A stretch of 64,000 nt of DNA from Cryptococcus deneoformans JEC21 (GCF_000091045.1 NC_006682.1:148501-212500); one strand, 5' to 3'. Shown: positions 10,118 to 21,350, counted from the stretch's first letter. Translations and numbers: made by a program. Notes: generated by a model not told the origin, from the sequence alone.

Positions 10118-10828
10118 TGTAAGGTCCGGACAATAGACCTTCACTGTACTGTTGGGGCTAGCTCGGAGGGACAAGGCTCGGAGAGAACTGGTGGGCTCTT
10201 AGGGCTGGCAGGGCTCGAGGCTTAACTTCGGACTGGAGAGAAGCAAACAAGATCCCAAATGCATATGCTGATTATGTCCTATCAGCGACTAGTAAAGGAG
10301 ACAAGATGAAGAATTGATAGGAACAAGAGGAGAAGGCAAGGTACTTGTGACTGTAAAGTCGGAAGAAGGAAAGGTTGAACACAACAAGGATAAAAGAATA
10401 AAGGAATTTGTGTGTCAACCTTTCCATGCACTTTGCCTTCGCTCTCGAAACCAGTCGCGACCAAAGCCCGGTAAACACCGGGGCTTGTGGCATGAAAAAT
10501 CGGACAAGAAACTCGGACTTAGGACGAGAAATGGAAGAGAAAGCAAGAAGAGAAAAAGCGGAAGTAAAATGATGCACGTGACCTGGGAGGGAGAGTGCGG
10601 ATGCAATTTGACGCGCGCGACTTGGAGGAAAGGAGCGGAAGTAAATTGAGACGCGGCTCGGAGAAACAGGGGAAAAATAAAGCACGTGACCTGGGAAAGG
10701 GAGCGCGGATGCAATTTGACGCGCGCAACTTGGTGGAAGAAGCGGAAGCAAATTGAAACGCGGCTTGAAATTAGAAGCTGGGGAAAGTGGTGACCGTGGG
10801 TCACTGGGTCGGAGGCTAGCCTCTTACA
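10118..10828 (-). repeat. 5' LTR of E2a (711 bp)
   Basis: It begins TGTAAGGTCCGG and ends GCCTCTTACA on the plus strand. The Gag ATG lies 63 bp inside its left end. A longer reverse-oriented solo copy is at 22726-23668. Confidence 0.92.
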
Positions 10829-10829
10829 T

Positions 10830-11300
10830 CGCCATCGCCGTCCTGAAGTAGCCTACAAGGTTGGAGATTGGGTGTGGTTGGATACCCGAAATAGGTTGAA
10901 GGAATTTCGTGCTGGAGACGGGGAATATCGCGCTGCTAAGTTCTTCCCCCGCTTCCAGGGGCCTTACCAGGTACAAGAAGCTAACCCTGCCCTCTCAGTT
11001 TACCGTCTTCACATGAATGACCGGACATACCCAAAATTCCATGGTCATCTCCTTAAGCCTTATCTGTCGTCGCCTAGGTTCCATCAAACATCACCGGTAA
11101 CCCACCAATTTGACACTGGACGTCGCAGCATTCTTCAAATCCTGGATGATCGAGTGTATCGCGGTCATAGACAACTCCGAGTAGTACTCAGCGGCGACGG
11201 TCCTAATGGTCAATGGAGGAATCTCGACGACTTGCGTACATACGATGGTTTCCGGGCCTTATATGACGAATATATAGGCGACGACGAACTGGCCTTGTGA
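10830..11300 (+). pseudogene. E3 integrase C-terminus (remnant)
   Basis: This open frame begins abruptly at the E2a junction and encodes about 156 residues of integrase tail: a basic stretch, VGDWVWLDT, then FFPRFQGPYQV (GPY/F module), a linker, and a chromodomain-like end similar in layout to those of E2 and C (ILQILDDRV ... DELAL). The 5' part of E3 was displaced to the left by the E2a insertion and is outside the window. Confidence 0.85.
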
Positions 11301-12082
11301 GTCCCCTTCCTGTTTGCTCCTGTTTTCCTTTGTATACGTGTCTGGGGGGGCTGCTTGCGTTCCTCCGTGGGTTTTTTGGCCATTATTTGTAACAACCCAG
11401 GGGGGATGTTCACTGAAGAGTTCGGCTTGATTTTGATTGAAAGAGAGACGGCTGGAACACGACTGTTGTCTAGTCGGTGGCAAGGAAAGAGGTAGTTGGA
11501 TTGTCCGGGCGCAGAAGCGGTCTATGAGTTTGCATATGTTGTTGATCACTGGGCAGAGTGTCAACGAAGCTATAATTAAAGCACTCAAAAGAACTACAGC
11601 AGGTCGCGGACAACCAAAGGAAAAGGGCTCTCTTTCTAAAGATAAAGAAGAGAGGCTTTTCCTTGCTGCAAATTCCTTTGAGGCCTGTGAGGAGCGCGCA
11701 AAATAAACGGAATCAAAATAAGAGAAAAGCGGCAGCAAATCTATGTATGAAGTGAAACAGACCTTGGGATCATAATGACCGTGTTTGGCATGCATGCCTT
11801 ACATTATTGGTTTTTTTCCCTGGCTTGCGCTCAGCAAGACTAAATTAACAGGACTTTCTCACAGAGTGTTCTCCTGCCCAGTCCTTCCAACGTGGATGGA
11901 TTTGGAAAGTAACGTGTTGACAGGGGGGCGCTGGCAGTCCCCACGGCCTGGTGATCGTTCGTTCTTTTGCCCTTATTCTCTCCTTTTCAATTTTATGTTC
12001 CATTGCCTTATCTCTTAATTCTTTCTTTTATCTTTTTGATCCGGTCGAGTCTTCCCCTGGCTCTCATCTGGACGGGGGAGAG
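11301..12082 (+). other. E3 3' untranslated region with polypurine tract
   Basis: After the stop at 11300 this non-coding stretch is interrupted by a solo LTR (11388-11803) and ends with the purine run GACGGGGGAGAG at 12071-12082, directly before a TGTAAG LTR start. It therefore belongs to E3, with the D-type LTR as its 3' LTR. Confidence 0.75.
11388..11803 (-). repeat. Solo LTR of the C family, short form (416 bp)
   Basis: It starts TGTAACAACCCAGG and ends CATGCCTTACA. A perfect 5-bp target duplication TTATT flanks it (11383-11387 and 11804-11808). It lacks the internal duplicated segment of about 173 bp present in the 589-bp copies of this family. Confidence 0.93.
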
Positions 12083-12582
12083 TGTAAGTGCAGAGCCCTT
12101 ACCACCATTCATTCTCACCATATGGTAGGATTTATTCCTATGCATTGGTCGATGTTGGTAAGGTGAGATTTGATGCCGAAACGCGTCTTTCGGACTTCGC
12201 CGAAACGCGGCATCGGCTCTGTCCGGCCTTATCCTATGCATGATATTTTATTCTCATGCATAGGACCGGCAATTGCTGCCGAAACGCGGCGGCGGACTTC
12301 GCCGGATCTCTGCCCCTTTTTTTCGATGGACTTCTGTTTGTTTCTGCATACGTCCATACATATATATATATAGATCTCATACATAGTTATAGTTTTCTCT
12401 TTCTCCAAGCGAAACTCATGCATATCAACCATTGCTAGTTTCGCATCCAGTAGACCACTATAACTATAAACAAACACCGAACGCTTCCTCGAACGCATCC
12501 GAACGCCCTCTAGACCTATACCACGAACGCCCATCCTTCTCGAACGCCAACCGAACGCAGTGAGGCACCCCCAGTGCCTACA
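12083..12582 (+). repeat. D-type LTR, 3' LTR of E3
   Basis: It starts TGTAAGTGCAGAGCCC and ends CCCAGTGCCTACA. A polypurine tract precedes it, and sequence of the broken element E2b follows immediately. It carries a (TA)n run near 12360. Confidence 0.87.
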
Positions 12583-14086
12583 GTGACAGGCGTTTCCCGA
12601 AAACGAGCTCGGCGGGGGTGTGGTGGGTTGAGCGTCGGATGGTGTTGTTCATTGCGAAGGCGACCCGCTGTAGGTTGGCTGCCCAATTTCGGCCTTGGTC
12701 GTCAGTCCAGGTTCGCAGGATCTGGATGACTGTCTTGTTTGATCGTTCTGATATACCATCGGTCTGGGGGTGGTATGCTGTGGACATCTTTAGCTTAGTG
12801 CCCAGGAGTGAATTCAACCGACGCCATGACGCAGCAGTGAATAACTTATCGCGGTCTGAGACGATCGATTGTGGTACCCCATATTTAGAAACCCAGTGGT
12901 CGTAGTAGAGTTGAGCAAAAGCGGAGGACGTGAGCGTCGTGACTGTTGGTATGAGAGCGACCCAGCCGGTGAGGCGATCGGTAATGACGATGAGATAGTC
13001 GAAGCTGTGTGATTGCGGTAGTGGCCCCACGAAATCTATGCCTATGTCGGAGAATTTGGCGGGAGGAACTGGTAATGAGTGTAGTAGTCCGGGAGGCTTA
13101 GTGGTGGTAGCTTTGGATGTCTGACAGGCTGGGCAAGAGCTGACAAAGTCCTTTACGTCACTAGCCATACCATCCCAGAAGTACTTACAACGCAGTAGTT
13201 CAAGTGTTTTCTCCACCCCGAAATGGCCCATCGCATCGTGGCATTCCTGTAGGCACTGTTCTCGTAAGGTCAGTACTTCGGGGATGCAGAGCCGGTCCTC
13301 GTATGTCAGCACCGTCCTGACCCCCCGTGCTCCGTTGACTTCGGCTGTGCGGACACCCGGAGGGCAGCGGTCTACTTCCCTCCAAATGCTCATTACTGGG
13401 TCCTGCCCATACCCTTCAGCCACTGCATCCAGGAAAGCTGCGTTTGGTGAGAGAACCATCATGGTGAGGGCGTTGACGTGGGCGTCGGAGTTGCGGAGCC
13501 GGGAGAAAGCGTCGGCGATGACATTAGTGGCCCCTGGAATATGGGAAATCTGGAGGTCGTAATCGGCGAGTACTAGTAGCCATCGCTTCTGACGTTCGGA
13601 CAGATTTGGTTGTTGAAAGAACCACTTGAGAGTCGCATGGTCCGTCATGACGTGCACCGGGACGCCGAGAAGTAGAGGCCGCCACTCTTTGAGGGCGTGG
13701 ATGATGGCGCATAACTCTTTTTCGTGTACCGGATAATTTCGTTCAGCGGCGGTGAGAGAGCGGGAATCGTAGGCGATAGGTTGAGCGTTGTCGGGGGATA
13801 GACCCGTGCCCAACCAGGCACCGAGGCCGGTGTTGCTTGCGTCGGTGAAAAGGTAGAGATTGGTTTGACCTGCGAGGATAGCTTCATGGGAAAGGGGGGA
13901 CAGACCTGTGATACGTGCCACCATTTCCTTCAGCGCCTCAAACGCGTCTTGCGCCGACGTTGTCCACTTCCATACCCAACTCAGTGATTCTAATCGCTCA
14001 GCTGGGAGGCCCTTAGCCAGTTGACGTTTACGGGATTCATACGCTTTCTCTGCTGTCTTGTTCGGAGGGAGAAGAGCCATGAGAAC
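12583..14086 (-). pseudogene. E2b pol fragment 1 (integrase core and RNase H)
   Basis: Nearly identical to E2a 5798-7301. It encodes, in minus-strand order, the RNase H (LFTDASNTGLGAWLG) and the integrase zinc and core domains. It is truncated on the left by E3 and on the right by a solo LTR. The frame is open, so this copy was intact when it was broken. Confidence 0.92.
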
Positions 14087-14675
14087 TGTAACAACCCAGG
14101 GGGGATGTTCACTGAAAGAGTTCGGCTTGATTTGATTGAAAGAGAGACGGCTGGAACACGACTGTTGTCTAGTCGGTGGCAAGGAAAGAGGTAGTTGGAT
14201 TGTCCGGGCGCAGAAGCGGTCTATGAGTTTGCATATGTTTGTTGATCACTGGGCAGAGTGTCAACGAAGCTATAATTAAAGCACTCAAAAGAACTACAGC
14301 AGGTCGCGGACAACCAAAGGAAAAGGGCTCTCTTTCTAAAGATAAAGAAGGAGTTACAAGCATACCTGGGCAGAGTGTCAACGAAGCTATAATTACTAAA
14401 GTCCGCCCAGTTAGCATAAAACCACATTCCAAGTAGGAAGTGGGACTCACAAGCACTCAAAAGAACTACAGCAGGTCGCGGACAACCAAAGGAAAAGGGC
14501 TCTCTTTCTAAAGACAAAGAAGAGAGGCTTTTCCTTGCTGCAAATTCCTTTGAGGCCTGTGAGGAGCGCGCAAAATAAACGGAATCAAAATAAGAGAAAA
14601 GCGGCAGCAAATCTATGTATGAAGTGAAACAGACCTTGGGATCATAATGACCGTGTTTGGCATGCATGCCTTACA
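14087..14675 (-). repeat. Solo LTR of the C family, long form (589 bp)
   Basis: It starts TGTAACAACCC and ends GCCTTACA. The flanking target duplication is AGAAC (14082-14086 and 14676-14680). It sits in the pol frame of E2b and contains the internal tandem duplication typical of the long form. Confidence 0.95.
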
Positions 14676-16003
14676 AGAACGGACGTCTTGGTGGCGATGT
14701 GTGGGATGAATTTGCGTAAATATTGGAGAAGGCCAAGAAAAGATCGGAGGTCTTTCACACAACCAGGAGATGGCCATGCGCGTAGTGCTTCGACTTTCTT
14801 CGGATCTGGCCCAATGTGATTGGGGGAGATTACGTGGCCCAGGAAGGAGACTGAGTCGACGAAAAATTTTGACTTGCTAGGCGAGCAAACAAACCCGCTG
14901 TTATGTAAAGCCATGAGAACCGCGCGAATATTTTTCGCTAAGTCAGAGTCGGTCGCGCCCCAAATGATGATATCATCGACATAAGCTTCACAACAAACGC
15001 TGATGAGGTTACGTAAAGCCTCGTTGAGGCGGCGTTGTTGTGTTGCCGGCGAGTTGCACACGCCTTGCGGCATCACAACCCATTCGTATAAACCCCAGGG
15101 AGTGCTAATTGCCGTTTTCTCGATATCGGGCTCGTGCATGAGCGTCTGAAAAAATGCATCAGTAAGGTCGAGTTTGGCGAAAACCTTGCCACGGGCGGCG
15201 TGTTGGAGAATGTCGTCAATGTTGGGAACCGGGGTGCGATCTTTAACCGTGACACTGTTGAGGCCGCGAAAATCGCAGAGGAACCGGAATTTGCCATTTT
15301 CTTTCTTAATGAGGAAAGCAGGGGCGGCCCAAGGGGAACTGGATGGACGGAGGCGGCCTGCGGTACGGTGTTTCTCGATTTCTTGTCGAAGGGTGTCGCG
15401 CCACGCTAACGGTACTCGAAATCCAGCTCGAGCGACAGGCATCGCATCAGGAAGAATGTTTATTCGGTGGCGGACTTGGGAGGTGGACGAACAAATGGGC
15501 GGGTAGTGGGAGACGTCAGAGATATTGGCTGGAAGGATGTCGGCAAATTCACGGAGGATGGCGTCGGAGTGGGAGTGGTGTTCAGTGCTGACGGTCGGGG
15601 ATTCGACTGGTGTGATGGAGTTGAGTTGTAGTTGCACAAGCGATGTATAGGATGACCCCCCTGCATTGAGGAGGTGATTTAAACGCTCCGCCCCATCAAA
15701 TAGGCGGTGTTGACGACAGAACTGTAATCCGAGGATAAGGCGGTATCGTGGACCAAGGGCCATGGCGTAGAATGGGGTAGCATTGTAGGTAGTGTCACCA
15801 ATGATTACATCCACTACATACTCCTGGTCTACGACTGGACCCGCCCGATTGTCTGCCATTTTGGTCCCCACCGGTATAATCGGCCGTCCTTGCCATCCCT
15901 GTTGCTCTGCGTACGCCCGGTCGACGACGTTGATGCCAGCGCCGCAATCAACGAGTGCTGGGACAGTGTCTCCGTCAGCCTTGAAACGGCAATTGACCAT
16001 GAT
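14676..16003 (-). pseudogene. E2b pol fragment 2 (protease and reverse transcriptase)
   Basis: Continuous with fragment 1 once the solo LTR is ignored. It encodes the protease with the same DCG triad as E2a and most of the reverse transcriptase (YVDDIIIWG). It is interrupted at its right end by element C. Confidence 0.92.
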
Positions 16004-16592
16004 TGTAACAACCCAGGGGGGATGTTCACTGAAAGAGTTCGGCTTGATTTGATTGAAAGAGAGACGGCTGGAACACGACTGTTGTCTAGTCGGTGGCAAG
16101 GAAAGAGGTAGTTGGATTGTCCGGGCGCAGAAGCGGTCTATGAGTTTGCATATGTTTGTTGATCACTGGGCAGAGTGTCAACGAAGCTATAATTAAAGCA
16201 CTCAAAAGAACTACAGCAGGTCGCGGACAACCAAAGGAAAAGGGCTCTCTTTCTAAAGATAAAGAAGAAGTTACAAGCATACCTGGGCAGAGTGTCAACG
16301 AAGCTATAATTACTAAAGTCCGCCCAGTTAGCATAAAACCACAATCCAAGTAGGAAGTGGGACTCACAAGCACTCAAAAGAACTACAGCAGGTCGCGGAC
16401 AACCAAAGGAAAAGGGCTCTCTTTCTAAAGATAAAGAAGAGAGGCTTTTCCTTGCTGCAAATTCCTTTGAGGCCTGTGAGGAGCGCGCAAAATAAACGGA
16501 ATCAAAATAAGAGAAAAGCGGCAGCAAATCTATGTATGAAGTGAAACAGACCTTGGGATCATAATGACCGTGTTTGGCATGCATGCCTTACA
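16004..16592 (-). repeat. 3' LTR of element C
   Basis: 589 bp, TGTAACAACCC to CATGCCTTACA. The polypurine tract follows at 16593-16606 (minus strand AGGAAGGGGAGGG). Confidence 0.95.
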
Positions 16593-16748
16593 CCCTCCCC
16601 TTCCTGAAAAAGGCCATGGTCTTGGAAGAAAAGGCGAGAGCAGGAAAAACTAGGTAAAAAAATAAGTGGGGTCCATTGGTGAAACAACTAGGCTAAAGGG
16701 TAATAAGTGGGGTCCATGTTTGAAAGAAGAAAGAAAAAAACATCAAAA

Positions 16749-19700
16749 TTACTCCAACAACAACTCATCTGGGCCATCATACACCTCCCACGCGGCCTTG
16801 AAACCGTCCCATAACTCGACTTCAACTCGGGGTAGCCACTTGCCAAGGGCTGGCTCACCAACTAACTGGACTCGGACCTCCTCAGTGTTCTTCCTGGTGC
16901 GGATGTCAAGGACCTCGAGGACCTGGGGGCGAGGTGGAGCTGGGACTTGGGGTTGGAGGGGAAGTGACGAGGAATGATAACGTTCAGAGACCACGTAAGG
17001 CTTGAGGAGGGAGACATGGCGTCGAGCGGTGTCATTGGCGCGAGCAGGGACATCGAGTTCATAAAGGGATTGATTGGGAAAAGCTTTGACAATAGTGTAA
17101 GGACCATCATAATGTGGGATGAACTTAGCAGAATTTTTGAAGCCTGATGAGGACTTGTATTCATGCCTGACATGACGGGTGTTCACCAGCACTTGGTCAC
17201 CGACCTTGTAAATGGGATCAGGCCGGCGATGTTTGTTGGCTTGAACTGCTTGTCGATGTTTGGCCATGAGGAGATTGTCTCGTGCTTCCCCTTCGTCGAG
17301 CCGCATACGCCGAGCTGCTGCTTCCCATTCGTCTTCCGAAGGTACCATGAACTGCAAGGCTTCGGCAATTTTCGCTGGAGTGTCAGCCACCAAGGGAGGA
17401 ACATGAGAGAGACGCTTGCCAAAAACCAGCTCGGCAGGAGTGTGCTTGGTTGATGCGCGGACATGGTTGTTGAGAGCGAAAGCAATGCGCTGCAAATGGT
17501 CAGCCCATGTACGCCCACGGATGTCAGTGAGGGTTCGGAGCGACTCGATTACTGATTTGTTGGACCGTTCAGAGATACCATCAGTCTGGGGGTGATATGA
17601 TGTTGAAAGCATAGACTTGGTGTCGATATGCTTGGTGACATGACGCCAAACCCCAGACTGGAAGATGCTACCGCGGTCAGAGACGATGGAGCGAGGGCAG
17701 CCGAATTTGGAAAGCCAGTGGTCGTAAAAAAGTCGGGCAACCTCTCGCGCATTTGCTGTGATGGTGGTAGGAATGAGGACCACATAACCCGTGAGGCGGT
17801 CAGTGATGACAATGAGTTGGTCAAAACCTTGCGACGTGGGGAGAGGGCCCACGAAGTCAATGCCAATGTCGAGAAACTTCGCCTGTGGAACTGGTAGAGA
17901 GTGAAGGCGGCCTGCGGGCTTGACAGTAGTGCTCTTGGAAGTCTGACAGGGTGCACACGAGCTTACATAGTCCACAACATCCTGCCTCATGCCCTCCCAG
18001 TAATAGCTGCGGCGCACCATCTCCAATGTCTTCGCTACGCCGAAATGGCCCACATCATCATGACACTGGCGGATGAAACCTTCTCGGAGCTCACTGGTAT
18101 CGGGCACACATAGCCTGCCTTCCCATCGCAACACCTGATGTACTCCTTGACCATTCTCAACATTCTCCAACGTTACTCCAGGTGCCCTATCCTCCTCTTG
18201 CAACCATGCTCCCATGACCTGATCTTGAGCGTAGCCTTGCGCGACCTTGGTGATGGTGGATGTGTCTTGGCCGAGGAGACCGAGGACTGCTACACTGACT
18301 TCAGCTGTCTCCATACCATCCTGCTCATCGTCGACGCCGCCAAGCCGAGAGAGGGCATCTGCGATGAAGTTATTGACACCTGAGATGTGGTCAATACGCA
18401 AGTCGAACCGGGATAGGACACCCAGCCAGCGCTTTTGGCGTTCGGATAGGTCGCGCTGTTGGAGGAACCATTTGAGAGTGAAGTGGTCGGTCTGAACTTG
18501 AATGGGGACATCCAGAAGGAGAGGCCGCCAGAGTTTGAGGGCACGGACGATGGCCAAGAGTTCTTTCTCATGTGTTGGATAGTTGCGTTCGGCGGCTGAT
18601 AAACTGCGAGAGTCGTAAGCAACTGGAAATGCATGATCGGGGTCAGGGCCTTGACCAAGCCAGGCGCCAGTGCCGTGATTGCTTGCATCAGTGAAAAGGT
18701 AGATGGGGCACTCGCCGGATAACGCAGCTGCATAGTCCAATGGCCGGAGGCCAGAAATCTCCGCCACTTTCGCCTTCAGAATCTCAAACGCGGCGGTCGC
18801 TTCACTAGACCATGCCCAGACCCATGACAGGACATCCTTGGGGGACTGGCCCTTCCGGAGTGCACGCTGTTGCTTCTCCCAGGCTTTCTCGGCAGCTGGA
18901 GTCGGCGGGAGGAGGGCAGTGAGGGTTCGTGTGTGGGTAGCTAGGCTCGGTATGAATTTTCTGAGGTATTGAAGGAGGCCTAGAAAGGATCGCAGCTCTT
19001 TGACGGACTGAGGGAGCGGCCAGGAGGCGATGGTGCGGAGTTTGGCGGGGTCTGGGCCGATGTGGTTGGTGGATATCACGTGACCAAGAAATTTTACTTT
19101 GTGGCGAAAAAATTCAGACTTGGTGGGAGAGCACACAAGCCCCGATTTTCGTAAGGCAGCCAGCACTGCTCGCAACCGTTTGTCAAGATCCTCGGCATCA
19201 GCAGCCCAGACAATGATATCATCAACATAAGCCTCACAAGAATCCCCCAGCAACCCACGGAGGGCCTCATTTAGTCGGCGTTGTTGAGTAGCAGGTGAGT
19301 TGCAAGCACCTTGTGGCATAACTACCCATTCAAATAGGCCGAGTTCGGTAGTAATGGCTGTTTTTTCGATGTCTGGTTCATGCATAAGTGTTTGGAAGAA
19401 GGCATCAGACAGGTCAATTTTGGCAAAGATTTTACCACAAGCAGCTCGATGGAGGATGTCGTCGACATTGGGAACTGGTGTGGAGTCTGGAGTAGTGACT
19501 TTGTTAAGGCCCCGATAATCACAGATAAACCGAAATTTTCCATTCTCCTTCTTAACCAAGAACGCCGGTGCTGCCCACGGCGAACTGGAGGGTCGCAATC
19601 GGCCAGCCTCCCGATGTTTCTGGATCTCTTCAATTAACTGCTGTCGCCACATGTGAGGGGATCGATAACTCGCGGATTTGAAGGGTATCGCACCGGGGGT

Positions 19701-20453
19701 GAGGTTGATATGGTGGCGGACCTTTGAGTTGGCATCACAGATCGGTGGGTAATTTGCAACTTCACCAATATTGTCTGGGAAAATGTCGTGATACTCATGC
19801 AGGATTGCTAGGCGGAAGTCATCATACCCATCAGCGATCGTCACTGAGGCAACCACGGGGCCAAGGAGGTCAGGAGCGAGATTGCCTAGCCGAGAAGCAC
19901 CGCTGAGGAGCCCATGAGAGCGGATGAAATCCAGGCCTAGGATGACTTTATAGCAGGCATGTAGGGGCATGACATAACCATGTAGTGCGAAGACTTGATT
20001 CTGGATGCATACCTCTACTCCTACATGATGTTGTAAAGCTGGACCCCGTGCTCCTCCTGCTAACGATACCACCCGCCGTTGCTCTGAGGGATAAGTTTGG
20101 AGTTGGTGGGTGGTGATGAGGGACAGATCAACTAGAGTGACTGTTGCTCCTGTGTCGAAGAGGGCGAGGAAGGGTGACCCATTAGTGCCTATGCGACATT
20201 CGAGAAGGATGGGTGGGACTGACAGCTCCGGCGCAAGGTGTGTGGCTAATACCTCGGCAAACATCTCCCCCTCCTCCTGCTCAAATTCCGCTTCCTCATG
20301 GTCGAAGGTGCTTACAGCAGCGATTGCCGTGGGTTCCTTGCGCTTTGGGCAGTCGGGAGACTTGTGACCGGGTTGGCGGCAGAGGAAGCATCGCTGTTCA
20401 CTGGCAAGGTGAGCTCGAGCGCGGCGACCAGCACCACCCTTGGGGAGCGGAAG
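16749..20453 (-). CDS. Element C Pol region (in frame with Gag after a UGA)
   Basis: The frame continues directly from the Gag stop at 20454-20456 with no further stop until 16749. The first internal ATG is at 20262-20264, so either a readthrough or a separate start produces Pol. Order: CCHC knuckle just after the UGA (CFLCRQPGHKSPDC, about 20380), protease with ALFDTGA (about 20160), reverse transcriptase with YVDDIIVWA (about 19220), RNase H with LFTDASNHG (about 18680), integrase zinc region, core with GIDFVGPLP, VSDRG and ISERSN, a DGPYTIV module, and a chromodomain-like C-terminus ending in DELLLE. All catalytic motifs are present. Confidence 0.93.
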   Translation of the reverse strand, partial: LPLPKGGAGRRARAHLASEQRCFLCRQPGHKSPDCPKRKEPTAIAAVSTFDHEEAEFEQEEGEMFAEVLATHLAPELSVPPILLECRIGTNGSPFLALFDTGATVTLVDLSLITTHQLQTYPSEQRRVVSLAGGARGPALQHHVGVEVCIQNQVFALHGYVMPLHACYKVILGLDFIRSHGLLSGASRLGNLAPDLLGPVVASVTIADGYDDFRLAILHEYHDIFPDNIGEVANYPPICDANSKVRHHINLTPGAIPFKSASYRSPHMWRQQLIEEIQKHREAGRLRPSSSPWAAPAFLVKKENGKFRFICDYRGLNKVTTPDSTPVPNVDDILHRAACGKIFAKIDLSDAFFQTLMHEPDIEKTAITTELGLFEWVVMPQGACNSPATQQRRLNEALRGLLGDSCEAYVDDIIVWAADAEDLDKRLRAVLAALRKSGLVCSPTKSEFFRHKVKFLGHVISTNHIGPDPAKLRTIASWPLPQSVKELRSFLGLLQYLRKFIPSLATHTRTLTALLPPTPAAEKAWEKQQRALRKGQSPKDVLSWVWAWSSEATAAFEILKAKVAEISGLRPLDYAAALSGECPIYLFTDASNHGTGAWLGQGPDPDHAFPVAYDSRSLSAAERNYPTHEKELLAIVRALKLWRPLLLDVPIQVQTDHFTLKWFLQQRDLSERQKRWLGVLSRFDLRIDHISGVNNFIADALSRLGGVDDEQDGMETAEVSVAVLGLLGQDTSTITKVAQGYAQDQVMGAWLQEEDRAPGVTLENVENGQGVHQVLRWEGRLCVPDTSELREGFIRQCHDDVGHFGVAKTLEMVRRSYYWEGMRQDVVDYVSSCAPCQTSKSTTVKPAGRLHSLPVPQAKFLDIGIDFVGPLPTSQGFDQLIVITDRLTGYVVLIPTTITANAREVARLFYDHWLSKFGCPRSIVSDRGSIFQSGVWRHVTKHIDTKSMLSTSYHPQTDGISERSNKSVIESLRTLTDIRGRTWADHLQRIAFALNNHVRASTKHTPAELVFGKRLSHVPPLVADTPAKIAEALQFMVPSEDEWEAAARRMRLDEGEARDNLLMAKHRQAVQANKHRRPDPIYKVGDQVLVNTRHVRHEYKSSSGFKNSAKFIPHYDGPYTIVKAFPNQSLYELDVPARANDTARRHVSLLKPYVVSERYHSSSLPLQPQVPAPPRPQVLEVLDIRTRKNTEEVRVQLVGEPALGKWLPRVEVELWDGFKAAWEVYDGPDELLLE

Positions 20454-21350
20454 TCATGGGTTGAGCCATTGAGCAATGTCGATGGGCGAAGACGCTTCGG
20501 GCGAGACAGCAGCGATCGGCGTGCGGGTGGGCGTGATGGGGGCGAAAGCGGACTGGTAGCGAAGGAGTCTGGTGGCACAGATTTCCATATGCTTGAGAAG
20601 TTTAGCTAAACTGGCCTGACGAAGCTGATTCTCACCACCAAAGTCCCGTTCAAGCTCCGCCAAAAGACCAGGTGTCATGTGGTTTCGCAGCCAGTGTGTA
20701 GCAACGTCTTCGGACATGGGGCTGTCGGAATCCTTCAGGAGGGCGAACCACTGTTTGAAATCCATGATGGCCAATGGGATTTTGTCAAGTCGGAGGAGCT
20801 GGGGTTGAAGAGAATAGATTTTCTGTTCGGTCTCGGATACCCAGCCGAGCGGAAGCATTGCAGACTTGAAAGCTTTTGCCCAGTCATCAAAGGTGCGACA
20901 TTGGAGGCCATCACCTTCGAGAAATTGAAGATGGCGGATACCAGTAAGAGACTGGGCGGCGTGGGCGAGCTTGCGGGCCTCAAAAGCGGTGGGTTCATAG
21001 CGGTAACCAGCGGCCATGAGGGTAAAGATGCTGCGAAGCTTCGAGATGTGTTGGTGAATAGCCGCTGCGTCGGCATGTTCAGAGAGGACTGGAAAGGAAT
21101 ATTTGGGTTGGGGGAGAGAATCATACATAATAGGAGGATGAGGGGACTCTGATTTGGCAGGTAAGCTGGAAGTGGCAGGATTGTGCGGAGGGAGGTCGCG
21201 CTTCTCGGCCTCGCGTTTGAGAAGACCTCGCATTTGTGCTTGTAGCTCCGCCATTTCGCGCTTGTGCTCCTCTCTCTCCCGCTTTCTCTCGTCCTCTATC
21301 TGTTTGATCTTCCTCTGTAGGGATTCCTTGTCTGTAGGGGGTGTTGTCAT
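20454..21350 (-). CDS. Element C Gag (capsid part)
   Basis: 298 codons from an ATG at 21348-21350. The N-terminus is a charged coiled-coil-like stretch rich in Lys, Arg and Glu. The middle resembles a retrotransposon capsid (Trp- and Leu-rich helices; LATHWLRNHMTPGLLAEL-like region). The expected CCHC knuckle is not in this product; it lies after the TGA stop, in the same frame. The stop may be a programmed readthrough site or a C-to-T change of a CGA arginine codon. Confidence 0.88.
   Translation of the reverse strand: MTTPPTDKESLQRKIKQIEDERKREREEHKREMAELQAQMRGLLKREAEKRDLPPHNPATSSLPAKSESPHPPIMYDSLPQPKYSFPVLSEHADAAAIHQHISKLRSIFTLMAAGYRYEPTAFEARKLAHAAQSLTGIRHLQFLEGDGLQCRTFDDWAKAFKSAMLPLGWVSETEQKIYSLQPQLLRLDKIPLAIMDFKQWFALLKDSDSPMSEDVATHWLRNHMTPGLLAELERDFGGENQLRQASLAKLLKHMEICATRLLRYQSAFAPITPTRTPIAAVSPEASSPIDIAQWLNP

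Larger units (their letters stand above)
4491..10828 (-). mobile_element. Ty3/gypsy LTR retrotransposon E2a (nearly complete)
   Basis: In minus-strand order the element has a 5' LTR (10118-10828), one uninterrupted gag-pol frame, a polypurine tract and the start of a 3' LTR. The 3' LTR is broken by E1. On its right, E2a interrupts the integrase of a plus-strand element, E3. Confidence 0.93.

Noticed and set aside
10272..10804. Open frames of 60-160 codons inside the E2 LTR, also seen at 22750-23249
   Set aside because: They lie wholly within a non-coding LTR, recur with every LTR copy and show low-complexity Phe/Ser-rich translations.
14221..14667. 148-codon frame repeated in each long C-family LTR
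   Set aside because: It is present only because the LTR is repeated; it overlaps the duplicated promoter region and has no domain.
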